Source: UBA7887 sp964408735
GTDB taxonomy: Bacteria; Pseudomonadota; Alphaproteobacteria; UBA7887
Direction of reading: 5' to 3'
Assembly (NCBI GenBank): GCA_964408735.1
Contig: CAYPAX010000109.1
Location: 1-14,719, forward strand
Length of the DNA: 14,719 nt
In this document: positions 1-7,433 of the stretch, in pieces
How positions within the stretch are numbered: the first letter of the stretch is position 1
How the letters are laid out: each line of letters starts with the position of its first letter
The notes under the pieces: model-generated
What the model was told of the DNA's origin: nothing
What the model saw: the letters and a program-made list of their open reading frames with translations, nothing else
Databases searched by the model: none
Translations under genes and position numbers: made by a program

Positions 1-16
1 ACAGCTTAATATACGC

Positions 17-1726
17 TCACCAACCATATTCTACCGAGCCGTGAATAATCCGGGTGAGTATCTGCGAATTTACCATGACAAGGCGATCGTCCTTGTCGAA
101 CAGCGCGAAACCCTCGGACAGGGACTCGATGGCATCGACTAGCAGCGCGTGGTTCTCTGCCGCCCGCGCTTCACTCACCTTGAGCGCTTCCTCCGCCTGC
201 TTACGATCGGAAATGTCAAAAAACACCGATTGGATGGCAGGCGCCCCGTTCCATTCCACCACTGTCGCCCGGGCTTCGAGCCAAGCCGTGCTGCCATCCT
301 TCCGCAATGCCTGCACTTCGTAGCTGCCAGGCGCAGGCTTGCCGTGCAACCTTGCCTGTCCGTAACCCTTTATGCGGTCACGATCATCCGGGTGAATGTG
401 TTTCTCTATCGGGCTGGTGCGGCGAAATACCTCGTGCGATTCGTACCCCAGTATTTTTGCCGCCTCTTCGTTGGCGAACAGGATATTCAGGGCATTGTGT
501 ACAATCACGCCTTGGAGCGAACCCTCAACGAGAGAGCGGAAGCGGTGCTCGCTTGCCCGCAATTCGCTTTCGGCATTTTCGCGCGCGCTGATGTCGCGCA
601 AAGCGGTCGCTACCAGCATGCCTTCGCCGGTCTCGATCGCGTTGAGGCTGATCTCCACGGGTATTTCCGCGCCAGATTTGCTAACCGCATGCAATGTCCC
701 GACTTGGCCCATCGCCCTTGCCTCCGGCGCCCCGATATAGCGCCGGCGATAATCCCGATGCGCTTCGCCGTAGCGCTCCGGCACAAGAATCTCCACAGGC
801 TTACCTACCAATTCCTCGCGCCCGAATCCGAACAACGCCTCGCTCTGGCGGTTGATATCCGTGATTTTGCCATCGGCATCGATGATCACCATCGCGTCGG
901 GAGCCGATTCCAGCAATGCCCGGAATTTCTCCTCTCGCCGCACCTGGCTGGTGATGTCGGCACCGGTGCCGCGGTAACCGAGGAACCTGCCCTTCGAGTC
1001 GAATACCGGTTTGCCATTGATGCGAAGATGGGCCGTCTTGCCGTCGGCATTTTCTTGGTAGTATACGAAATTGCGAAATGGTCTGTGGGCCTCAAGGTCG
1101 GCGCGGTGTCGTCGCCATTTCTCGTCGTCTTTGTCATTGCCCGCTCTGAGATCGAACCGCGTCAGACCGATGCCTGACCCATGAGTCGACGTGCTGCCGG
1201 GAATCACCTCTTCCGGGGCACTCAAGAATTGGTGACGCTCATCAGTTTCCCAAAACCAATCGGAAGTGGATTCAGCAAAATCCTTGAAACGCTCTTCGCT
1301 CTCGCTCAGAGCGTCCTCGGCTCGCTTGCGGTCACTGACATCGTTCACCGCGATCAGAACCGCGGGCTTGCCCTTCCAGGTTATGCGCTGGACCCTGTTT
1401 TCCGCCCACCAAAGCGAGCCATCCTTGCGCACGGCCTGCATGGTGTGACAATCCGGCGCGTCTTCTCCCTTGACGCGGGCTTCATAGTATCGCCGCACGC
1501 GCTCGCGCTCACCTTCAGCAACGAGCGGATATGACGAGCCGAGCGATATGATCTCTTCCGGTGTCTGGTAGCCGCAGAGTTCCGCAAACATCTTATTGAC
1601 GTAGACAAAGCTCTCGCCCTGGCGAATTGCGATACCTTGATTCCAGTTCTCCAGGACTTCAAGGAATCGCGCATCGTCGCCGCCAGGCACTGCCTCGGCT
1701 CGATCGCTCGTCAATGTCTCCACCAC
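17..1726 (-). CDS. Multi-PAS sensor protein without output domain (probably truncated)
   Basis: The 569-residue product is a chain of PAS sensory modules: PAS1 about residues 20-133, PAS2 145-262, PAS3 266-382, PAS4 392-510, each ending in the usual PAC-type D-[IV]-[ST] signature (NDVSDRK, ADITSQ, RDISARE, FDISDRK) followed by a short coiled linker. A fifth PAS begins near 525 (SEGFALFDKDDRLVMVNS) but resemblance stops at residue 554, and the protein ends 15 residues later with a low-complexity tail. No histidine kinase, GGDEF, EAL or receiver domain follows, so it cannot signal alone in the usual way. There is no signal peptide or membrane segment; it should be cytoplasmic. The start is a GTG at 1726 (a second GTG follows at once) with no clear Shine-Dalgarno sequence; an in-frame TGA lies shortly upstream. 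Base composition is somewhat lower in GC than the neighbours. The ligand is unknown. It may be a 3'-truncated or frameshifted sensor kinase or diguanylate cyclase. Confidence 0.8.
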   Translation of the reverse strand: MVETLTSDRAEAVPGGDDARFLEVLENWNQGIAIRQGESFVYVNKMFAELCGYQTPEEIISLGSSYPLVAEGERERVRRYYEARVKGEDAPDCHTMQAVRKDGSLWWAENRVQRITWKGKPAVLIAVNDVSDRKRAEDALSESEERFKDFAESTSDWFWETDERHQFLSAPEEVIPGSTSTHGSGIGLTRFDLRAGNDKDDEKWRRHRADLEAHRPFRNFVYYQENADGKTAHLRINGKPVFDSKGRFLGYRGTGADITSQVRREEKFRALLESAPDAMVIIDADGKITDINRQSEALFGFGREELVGKPVEILVPERYGEAHRDYRRRYIGAPEARAMGQVGTLHAVSKSGAEIPVEISLNAIETGEGMLVATALRDISARENAESELRASEHRFRSLVEGSLQGVIVHNALNILFANEEAAKILGYESHEVFRRTSPIEKHIHPDDRDRIKGYGQARLHGKPAPGSYEVQALRKDGSTAWLEARATVVEWNGAPAIQSVFFDISDRKQAEEALKVSEARAAENHALLVDAIESLSEGFALFDKDDRLVMVNSQILTRIIHGSVEYGW

Positions 1727-1768
1727 AAATCTTGTTCTTAAGAGTCAAGTTAGGCTGGGAATCGCCCA

Positions 1769-1784
1769 AGGCCAATAGGCCAAT
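1769..1784. repeat. Tandem 8-bp direct repeat between aldolase and PAS genes
   Basis: AGGCCAAT occurs twice in immediate succession within the 109-bp spacer between the aldolase stop and the PAS gene start. It may be a small binding site or chance; it lies upstream of the PAS gene, where its promoter should be. Confidence 0.4.
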
Positions 1785-1789
1785 TCTCT

Positions 1790-1809
1790 TTCGGGCGAGG
1801 CCAGCCGAA
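1790..1809 (-). terminator. Weak hairpin downstream of aldolase gene
   Basis: About 27 bases past the aldolase stop the transcript can fold TTCGG against CCGAA (5 bp, 10-base loop), or a bulged 6-bp variant. No run of U follows, so it is not a standard Rho-independent terminator. It may only mark or protect the 3' end of the long operon. Confidence 0.2.
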
Positions 1810-1835
1810 CTGAATCATGCGGTGAATGCGGGGAT

Positions 1836-2603
1836 TCAGGCGCGAAAATTCGCGCCGTCGCGCTTCAGAAGGCGCTTGAGGGCGGCAAAGTGGCGGTCGG
1901 AATTGGCCGCGGCGCCGCGGTTCTCGGCCTGGATCGCGGCAGCGACTTCGGCTGCCATGTTGTCGGAGACGCGTTTCAGCGGCCGACCCGTGGACATGGC
2001 CAGAACCTGCGCCCGGCAGGCCTGCTCCAGGTAGTAGAGCAGTTCCCAGGCATGGGCGACGGACGGACCCGCCACCGTGACGCCATGGTTGGCCATGAAC
2101 ATCACGCTCCTGTCGCCCATCACCGAGGCGATGCGGTTGGCCTCGTCCCAATCGAGCGCCAGGCCACCATAGGTGTCGTCATAGGCGATGTCGCCGTAGA
2201 AGCGCAGCGCATTCTGATCCGCCATCTCCAGGCGGCCGCCCTCGATCATGGTCAGCGCCAGGGCATAGGGCATATGCGTATGCATGACGCAGGCGGCATC
2301 GGGCCGCGCCTTGTGCACCGCGGCGTGGATATAGAACGCGGTCGGTTCGAGATAGCCTTCGCCGGCAATCAGATTGCCCTCGCCATCGACGACGACCAGG
2401 CTGCTTGCCGTCACCTCCGACCAGTGCAGGCCATAGGGGATGAGCAGGAAGCGGTCGTGCTCTCCCGGAACCGCCAGGGTGAAATGGTTGTCGATGCCCT
2501 CGTTGAAGCCAAACCGCTCGGCCAGGCGATACGCCGCTGCGAGGTCTTCGCGCGCCTCCTGCTCGCTGTCGTCGCGCACCCCTGCAACTGCCAAACCCGT
2601 CAT
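1836..2603 (-). CDS. Class II aldolase/adducin-family protein
   Basis: The 255-residue cytoplasmic protein matches the class II aldolase/adducin fold in length and motifs. Zinc-binding histidines are visible as HTH at residues 108-110 in the stretch CVMHTHMPYA, and as NHG with H173 (MANHGVTV). Classical fuculose-phosphate aldolases carry a catalytic Glu 19 residues before the first HTH histidine. Here the equivalent place in the EPTAFYIHAAVH segment has Ala/Phe, the pattern I associate with adducin-like members, so a standard sugar-phosphate aldol cleavage should not be assumed. The substrate is unknown. The start ATG at 2603 is preceded by a GGAAAGG ribosome site about 9 bases away. It lies 30 bases behind the SDR gene on the same strand, so the two are probably co-transcribed and may act on one carbonyl substrate. 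It is the last gene of the long minus-strand run. Confidence 0.9.
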   Translation of the reverse strand: MTGLAVAGVRDDSEQEAREDLAAAYRLAERFGFNEGIDNHFTLAVPGEHDRFLLIPYGLHWSEVTASSLVVVDGEGNLIAGEGYLEPTAFYIHAAVHKARPDAACVMHTHMPYALALTMIEGGRLEMADQNALRFYGDIAYDDTYGGLALDWDEANRIASVMGDRSVMFMANHGVTVAGPSVAHAWELLYYLEQACRAQVLAMSTGRPLKRVSDNMAAEVAAAIQAENRGAAANSDRHFAALKRLLKRDGANFRA

Positions 2604-2633
2604 CCCTAGATCCCTTTCCGCATCGACCCGGCT

Positions 2634-3314
2634 CTACCAGGCGATTTCGCTGCCGTCGTAATTGAAAAAGCGGCCGTTGTCTTTCGGCCGCACCCCTGAC
2701 ATCACGCGCAGCATGCCGGCGGCACTGTCGGTCGGCGACACGGCGGCACTGGGTCCGCCCATGTCGGTGCGTACCCAGCCTGGATGAAACATGACCACGG
2801 TAATGCCGCGTGGCCCCAGGTCGGCCGCCAGAGAGCGCGCCGCCATGTTCACCGCTGCCTTGCTGCTGCGGTAGAGGTAGAAGCCGCCGGCAGTGTTATC
2901 GGCCATACTGCCCATGACGCTGGAGACAACGGCGATCTGCTTGCGTTCCGACGCCGCGACATGGTCGCTGAACGCATCCGCCATGCGCACCGGCGCCATG
3001 ACGTTGACTTCCATGACCTCGCCCCAGGCGTCGTAGGCGATGTCGCCGAGCACCTGGCGCTCGCGCGGCCCCATCATGCCGGCATTGTTGAAGAGCAGAT
3101 CGATGGGCGTGCCCGACAGCGAGGCCGCGAGATCGCCGACCGAGGCATCGCTTCCCGGATCGAGGGTCATGACTTCCACCGGCAAAGCCGCAAGATCGGT
3201 TGCCTTGGCCGGGTCCCGCACGCCACCCAGCACCCGCCAGCCTTCGTCCGCATAGGCGCGGGCCAGCGACAGGCCGATCCCCCGCCCGGCACCCGTGATC
3301 AAAATCGTAGGCAT
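2634..3314 (-). CDS. Short-chain dehydrogenase/reductase (C-factor-like SDR)
   Basis: The 226-residue protein is a classical SDR of slightly short length. It has the N-terminal nucleotide-binding TGAGRGIG (residues 7-14), the NNAG structural motif (76-79), a serine pair in the catalytic position (VVSS, 131-132), the catalytic YRSSK (Y148, K152) and the PGW segment (178-180) after the fifth strand. The sequence style (GGFYLYRSSKAAVN) resembles the C-factor/CsgA-like SDR group. It is expected to use NAD(P)H on a carbonyl or alcohol substrate in the cytoplasm; the substrate cannot be read from sequence. The ATG at 3314 has an AGGAG ribosome site with about 12 bases between. It is 18 bases behind the ABC ATPase gene and 30 bases ahead of the aldolase-family gene, so the two metabolic genes form the tail of the pilus-like operon or a small operon abutting it. 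Confidence 0.92.
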   Translation of the reverse strand: MPTILITGAGRGIGLSLARAYADEGWRVLGGVRDPAKATDLAALPVEVMTLDPGSDASVGDLAASLSGTPIDLLFNNAGMMGPRERQVLGDIAYDAWGEVMEVNVMAPVRMADAFSDHVAASERKQIAVVSSVMGSMADNTAGGFYLYRSSKAAVNMAARSLAADLGPRGITVVMFHPGWVRTDMGGPSAAVSPTDSAAGMLRVMSGVRPKDNGRFFNYDGSEIAW

Positions 3315-3332
3315 GGCAACTCTCTCCTATGG

Positions 3333-4061
3333 TTAGGCGGTTTCGGCGATGGCGCCGAGGAAGGCCGCTTCCAGTGTCGCGCCGGCATGGCGCGCGCGAA
3401 ACGCGGCGAGGGTGCCGGCGAAGATCAGCCGGCCTTGGTGCAGGACGCCGATGCGGTCGCCGATCTCGTCGATATCGGCCAGCACGTGCGAGCTGAACAA
3501 CACAGCGCGCCCGGCCGCCGCCTGCTCGGCCAACAGCCCCTTGAGCGCGGCACGGCCTTCCGGGTCGAGCCCGGACATGGGCTCATCCAGCAGCAGCAAC
3601 GGCCGCTCCGGCAACAAGGCCCCCATCAGGCCGACCTTCTGCGCCATGCCCTTGGAATAGGACCCGATGGGCGCATCGAGGTCTTGGGGTGGAAGCGCCA
3701 ATTGCGCCGCCAGGGCGCCGGCGCGGTCGCCATTGAGGGGCAATCCGTACTGCGCCAGGGACATGGCAAGAAACTCGCGCCCGCTCGCCCGCGGCGATGG
3801 CGTAAAGCGCTCCGGCAGATACGAGACTGCCTGGCGAGCAGCGGCCTCTTCGCCGGGCCGGCCGAATATCAAGGCCTTGCCGCCGGCGCGCCGAGCCAGC
3901 CCCAAGGCGGTCTTGAGCAGGGTCGTCTTGCCGGCACCGTTGAGGCCGACCAGGCCGAATATCTCGCCGGCCTCGATAGTCAGATCGACATCGTCGAGCA
4001 CGACCCGCCGCCCGAACCGCTTGCTCAATCGGCTCAGCGCCAGGGGCAGCTCTTCCCTCAC
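3333..4061 (-). CDS. ABC transporter ATP-binding protein (PilH-like candidate)
   Basis: The 242-residue protein is a complete single ABC ATPase. Visible are Walker A GLNGAGKTT (39-47), the signature region SYSKGMAQKV (134-143, SKGM variant of LSGGQ), Walker B LLLLDEP (155-161), D-loop SGLD (163-166) and the H-loop His192. YLPE in the Q-loop region is common in the CcmA/ABC-2 exporter group. The true start is the GTG at 4061, overlapping the stop of the PilO/GspM-like gene as GTGA; a much longer upstream frame exists but is only read-through of that gene. The likely partner is the ABC-2 type permease encoded at 10815-11555 in the same gene run. Placement among type IV filament genes recalls PilH of Myxococcus xanthus, an ABC ATPase needed for pilus formation. 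The assignment to that group is inference; the ATPase call itself is firm. Confidence 0.93.
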   Translation of the reverse strand: MREELPLALSRLSKRFGRRVVLDDVDLTIEAGEIFGLVGLNGAGKTTLLKTALGLARRAGGKALIFGRPGEEAAARQAVSYLPERFTPSPRASGREFLAMSLAQYGLPLNGDRAGALAAQLALPPQDLDAPIGSYSKGMAQKVGLMGALLPERPLLLLDEPMSGLDPEGRAALKGLLAEQAAAGRAVLFSSHVLADIDEIGDRIGVLHQGRLIFAGTLAAFRARHAGATLEAAFLGAIAETA

Positions 4062-4636
4062 GAGCCGTCTTCGACCCGCCGTGCGGTCTCCCAACGGATT
4101 ACCGCCCGCGCCTCGATCGCCGCAGCCTGTCGCCGCCAGCGCAGGCTTTCCACCGTGGCGACACCGCTGAACACCTCGGGCAAGGCGGCGAGGAAGGCGC
4201 GCATGTCGGCGGGCGAGGCGGTCTCCGCGTCGACCGTCACAGGCGTCGATACCAGTTCCAGCACCTGCCCTGTATAGGGCCGGTCCCGCAGCGCCTCCTC
4301 CGGCGCAAAGCTTATACTGAGAGGTCCGACACGATGCCGGCGCGCCAGGGCCTCGACGGCGGCAGAGGTTGCCAGACGGTCCTGCGTGTCGGTAAAGCCT
4401 GCCGAGCGCAGCACCTCGCCAAGCCCTTGGCGATCCTGCAGATAAGTGAGCTCTTCGCCCAACTCGGCGCTGCTGCGACGAAAGCGCACGACCTCGTTCA
4501 CGGCAGAGCGTTGGATTCGCTCGGCATTCGCGACGGCAGCAGCCATGCGCGCATCGCCATACCAAATCACGGCAATGACCAGCAGCACCATTGCGATCGG
4601 CAGCACAATCCTTTTGTCCTGCAACAGATTGCTCAC
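4058..4636 (-). CDS. PilO/GspM-like inner-membrane assembly protein
   Basis: The 192-residue protein has a short cytoplasmic start, one membrane helix (about residues 9-26, IVLPIAMVLLVIAVIWYG), a periplasmic coiled-coil stretch (about 35-75) and a C-terminal region (105-190) with alternating strands and helices compatible with the ferredoxin-like fold of PilO and GspM. Sequence in this family is poorly conserved, so the call rests on topology, length and position directly after the PilMN/GspL-like gene. It would dimerise with the PilN half of that protein in the periplasm and link the platform to the outer parts of the machine. The start is the GTG at 4636, overlapping the preceding stop as GTGA. 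The upstream open frame reaching 4969 runs inside the neighbour and is not used. It overlaps the ABC ATPase gene in the same manner at its 3' end. Confidence 0.75.
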   Translation of the reverse strand: MSNLLQDKRIVLPIAMVLLVIAVIWYGDARMAAAVANAERIQRSAVNEVVRFRRSSAELGEELTYLQDRQGLGEVLRSAGFTDTQDRLATSAAVEALARRHRVGPLSISFAPEEALRDRPYTGQVLELVSTPVTVDAETASPADMRAFLAALPEVFSGVATVESLRWRRQAAAIEARAVIRWETARRVEDGS

Positions 4637-6213
4637 GGCTCGCCCTCCCCCGGCCCGCTTGATATCGAGACCATCATGGTCATTGCCGGCACAGGGACTT
4701 CGCCCGCCTCCCCGCCGCTCTCCACGCGCAGGGTCTCGCTGGGCCTGACAGGCACGGGCAGGCGCGTCACCGCCACCACGTAGCCGGCAAAGCTCTCCGC
4801 CAATCGCCCACCCAGGCGCTCGGCAAGAGCCACGGCCGCTTCGCGATCGTGCGCAACACCGTGAAGCGCCAGCGTGGCCTGCATGGTCAATTGACGCGGC
4901 TGGTCCTGAACAGGCTGGGCGCCGCGACGGGCAGGGCGGCGCGGGCGCTCGGCAAACCGCAATTGCCAATCCAGCGATTCCAGGCGGGCATCATCGCCGA
5001 GTGTGTCTTCCAGCTGCGCCATGATGGCGGCGGGATCGATGCGCTGACCGACCAACGCCTCCCAGCTGCGCAACTCCGCAAGCCGTTGGTCGCGCGGCGC
5101 CGGCATCTCGGCGAGCGCGCTCTCGACAGACATCAGCTGAGCCTTGGAGGCGCGGCGCTGGCGCTCGGTCTCGGCCATATTGGTTTGCACGCCATAATAA
5201 TCGGCGGCGCGAATGATCAACATGACGGCCCCGGCCACGGCCAAGCCCGCGGCCAGCATATAGCCGCGCCGGCGCAGGCGCTCGTTTCGCGCCGCTGTCG
5301 CCATGGCCTCGGACATCAGCCGCAAGCGCGGTCGCGCCCGCTGCGCATGGGCCAGGGCATGCACGAGATCGGCATAGGCGTCATCGGGGGTGACGCAACG
5401 GCCAAGTCCGAGCAGGCCGGCGGCCTCATAGGGCGTAAGCAGCAGCAGGTTCGTGGCATCGAAGGGCAGATCCGCCAGGGCCCCACGCTCGCTTTCGGCG
5501 GCCACGATAACCAGGTCGAGCCCGTCGCCGCTCGTGAAACCCAGCCGCTTCATGTAATCGATGGTCTGGGCGAATTCCTGCTCGATGGCGGCTGCTACGG
5601 CATCCGCTCCCGCGTCGGGCTCGACTGTACGAGTCAGGCGCGAAAAGACGATGGTGCCGTCCTTGCAGATCACCTGGCGGAAGCCGCCGGTCCGCTCTCG
5701 CGTCAGCAGCACCTGCCAGGCGCTTTGCGCCTCGCCGAGCGATCGGGTCAGGCGCGTCAGGGAAGCGCTCGCCTCGACCGGCAGCAGCGTCACGCTTTCC
5801 AGCGGATTAGGTAGGCTGCCAAGAAAGCGATGCCAGCGCTCGATGGCGGGCGATGGCGCCACGCCGGCAAGCAGGTAGATGCGCTCCCGGCGCTCACCGT
5901 CTTCGCGCCCGATCGGCCGGCCGCCGGTGAAGGGAAAGCCGCCGAACGCCTTGGCCATGCGCCGGCGCACCACGGCCTCGCTTTCCCAGGGCGCCAGGGC
6001 CGGCAACGTCTCTCGCTGGATGACGATGTCCAGGACGTCGATGAGCAAGGAAACCGGCCGCCGCGGCCGGGCCTCCAGAAGGCGGCGAATTTCGTCCGCC
6101 TCGCCAGGCGAGGCCGCGAACAGGCGCTGTGTGATATCGCGACCCCGCACCTCGCACAGCACGGCGCCCTCGTCGCCGACGACCAAAACGAAACTTGCCC
6201 CACCAGCAAACAT
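4633..6213 (-). CDS. Fused PilM-PilN (GspL-like) assembly protein
   Basis: The 526-residue bitopic protein has a cytoplasmic part (1-310) in the style of the degenerate actin-like domain of GspL/PilM, a single membrane helix at about 317-336 (after the positive stretch NERLRRRGYM), a periplasmic coiled coil (about 343-390) and a PilN-like periplasmic domain (about 395-490) with a Pro/Gly-rich tail. In type IV pili PilM and PilN are normally separate; one polypeptide doing both jobs is the arrangement of type II secretion GspL. It should recruit the assembly ATPase on the inside and the PilO/GspM-like partner in the periplasm. ATG 6213 lies one base after the stop of the GspF-like gene, and its own stop overlaps the next start (GTGA). 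Residues 419-440 are Arg/Pro-rich, probably a flexible loop. The family is divergent, so the identification relies on architecture plus gene order. Confidence 0.8.
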   Translation of the reverse strand: MFAGGASFVLVVGDEGAVLCEVRGRDITQRLFAASPGEADEIRRLLEARPRRPVSLLIDVLDIVIQRETLPALAPWESEAVVRRRMAKAFGGFPFTGGRPIGREDGERRERIYLLAGVAPSPAIERWHRFLGSLPNPLESVTLLPVEASASLTRLTRSLGEAQSAWQVLLTRERTGGFRQVICKDGTIVFSRLTRTVEPDAGADAVAAAIEQEFAQTIDYMKRLGFTSGDGLDLVIVAAESERGALADLPFDATNLLLLTPYEAAGLLGLGRCVTPDDAYADLVHALAHAQRARPRLRLMSEAMATAARNERLRRRGYMLAAGLAVAGAVMLIIRAADYYGVQTNMAETERQRRASKAQLMSVESALAEMPAPRDQRLAELRSWEALVGQRIDPAAIMAQLEDTLGDDARLESLDWQLRFAERPRRPARRGAQPVQDQPRQLTMQATLALHGVAHDREAAVALAERLGGRLAESFAGYVVAVTRLPVPVRPSETLRVESGGEAGEVPVPAMTMMVSISSGPGEGEP

Positions 6214-6214
6214 C

Positions 6215-7420
6215 TCAGCCCAACGATCCGAAGCTGTCGTAAATGGGCCCGAGCACCGCCACGGCGACCCAGGTCAGCAAGGCGCCGAGCACGATGGTGA
6301 TCGCCGGCTCCAGGGCGCCGACCATGGTCGAGACCGCATCCTCAACCTCGCGATCGTAGAAATAGGTGACGTTCTCGAGCGTGTCTATGAGCTCTCCGGT
6401 GGCCTCGCCGACCTTGACCATGCGAACGACAAGGCTCGGAAAGGCACCGGTTGCGAACAGCGAATCCGCAAGCGTGGCGCCCGTGGATACGCCCTCTCCC
6501 GCGCGCTCCAAGGCGGCGGCTATGGAGCGATTGCCGACCACCTGGCGCGCCGTCTCAAGGCAGGCGATGATGGGAATGCCACTGCGGAACAGCACCGAGA
6601 AAAAGTGCGAGAACCGCGACAGGGCGATCTTGCGCAGCACCGGGCCGATGATCGGCAGGCGCAGCTTGATCTCGTCCGCGCGAAGCGCCGCCGTGGGCGA
6701 GGTGCGCACCGCCACGACCACGGCCACGATCGCCAGCAACGGCACGCCGATCAGGAACGGCCAGGCCACGGCAATAAAATCCGATGTCGCGATTAGGGCC
6801 ACCGTGAAGAAAGGCAGCTCGGCGCCGATCTCCCTCAGATAGCCGACCACCGATGGCACCACATAGCCCATCATCAGACCGGTCACCGCAAGCAACAGAA
6901 TACCCAGCACCATCGGGTAGCGCAGCGCCTTGCGCACGCGCTGGCGAAGATCGTCGGACCAGCGGATGTGCCGCGCCAACTCGCCGAAAGATTCGCCAAG
7001 GCTGCCGGTTTCTTCGCCGGCCTTGACCAGGCCCACGAAGACATCGTCGAAAACGCTCGGATGGCGGGCGAGTGCGGCCGACATCATGGAGCCGTCGCGC
7101 ACATCGGCGAAGACCGACGACAGGATATCGCGAAAGCGCCCGGCTTCGGTGGACTCGCGCACGTCATCGAGGCTTTCCACCAGCGGTGCGCCGGCGCGCT
7201 GCAACTGCTCGAGGTGAACGCAGAACTGGATCAGGTCGGCGGCACGGATGCGCCGCTGCCGCAGACGTGACAGCGGCGAGGCGGCAATGCCACGGGCGGT
7301 GATCAGGTCGAGCCCGGCCTGGCGCAGCCGCTCTTCGAGGTCGGCCTCGTTGGCAGCCGGCATGGCCCCGCTGATGCGGTTGCCGCGGCCGTCCATGGCA
7401 CGATACGCGAAATCCGGCAT
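6215..7420 (-). CDS. Type II secretion F family platform protein (GspF/PilC-like)
   Basis: The 401-residue protein has the full GspF/PilC layout: an N-terminal FAYRAMDGRGNRISG segment, then two repeated cytoplasmic helical domains (about residues 60-165 and 265-365), each with the family pattern (LIQFCVHLEQLQRAGAPLVESL; SHFFSVLFRSGIPIIACLE; and G-E-x-T-G-x-L at 135-141 and 338-344). Three membrane regions lie at about 168-192, 212-238 and 370-391. It forms the inner-membrane platform turned by the assembly ATPase to add or remove pilin subunits. ATG 7420 follows the ATPase gene by 13 bases with no obvious ribosome site, so translation is probably coupled. Length and motifs are typical, and nothing essential appears missing. 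Confidence 0.95.
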   Translation of the reverse strand: MPDFAYRAMDGRGNRISGAMPAANEADLEERLRQAGLDLITARGIAASPLSRLRQRRIRAADLIQFCVHLEQLQRAGAPLVESLDDVRESTEAGRFRDILSSVFADVRDGSMMSAALARHPSVFDDVFVGLVKAGEETGSLGESFGELARHIRWSDDLRQRVRKALRYPMVLGILLLAVTGLMMGYVVPSVVGYLREIGAELPFFTVALIATSDFIAVAWPFLIGVPLLAIVAVVVAVRTSPTAALRADEIKLRLPIIGPVLRKIALSRFSHFFSVLFRSGIPIIACLETARQVVGNRSIAAALERAGEGVSTGATLADSLFATGAFPSLVVRMVKVGEATGELIDTLENVTYFYDREVEDAVSTMVGALEPAITIVLGALLTWVAVAVLGPIYDSFGSLG

Positions 7421-7433
7421 GACAGTCGCGCCG

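Noticed and set aside
1727..1835. Promoter for the PAS gene (TTGGCC, 17 bases, TAACTT)
   Set aside because: Only 4 of 6 and 3 of 6 matches to consensus; no better than background in this spacer, so not annotated.
2784..4277. 497-codon plus-strand open frame opposite the SDR and ABC ATPase genes
   Set aside because: Same reason: low-complexity His/Arg/Gln-rich translation with no recognisable domain, lying over well-supported genes.
4062..4565. N-terminal extension of the ABC ATPase frame to 4565
   Set aside because: The extension lies entirely in the PilO-like and PilMN genes and translates to Arg/Gly-rich shadow sequence; the GTG at 4061 gives the normal ABC ATPase start.
4637..4969. N-terminal extension of the PilO-like frame
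   Set aside because: It overlaps the 3' part of the PilMN gene, reads as shadow sequence, and the GTG at 4636 places a normal short cytoplasmic tail before the membrane helix.
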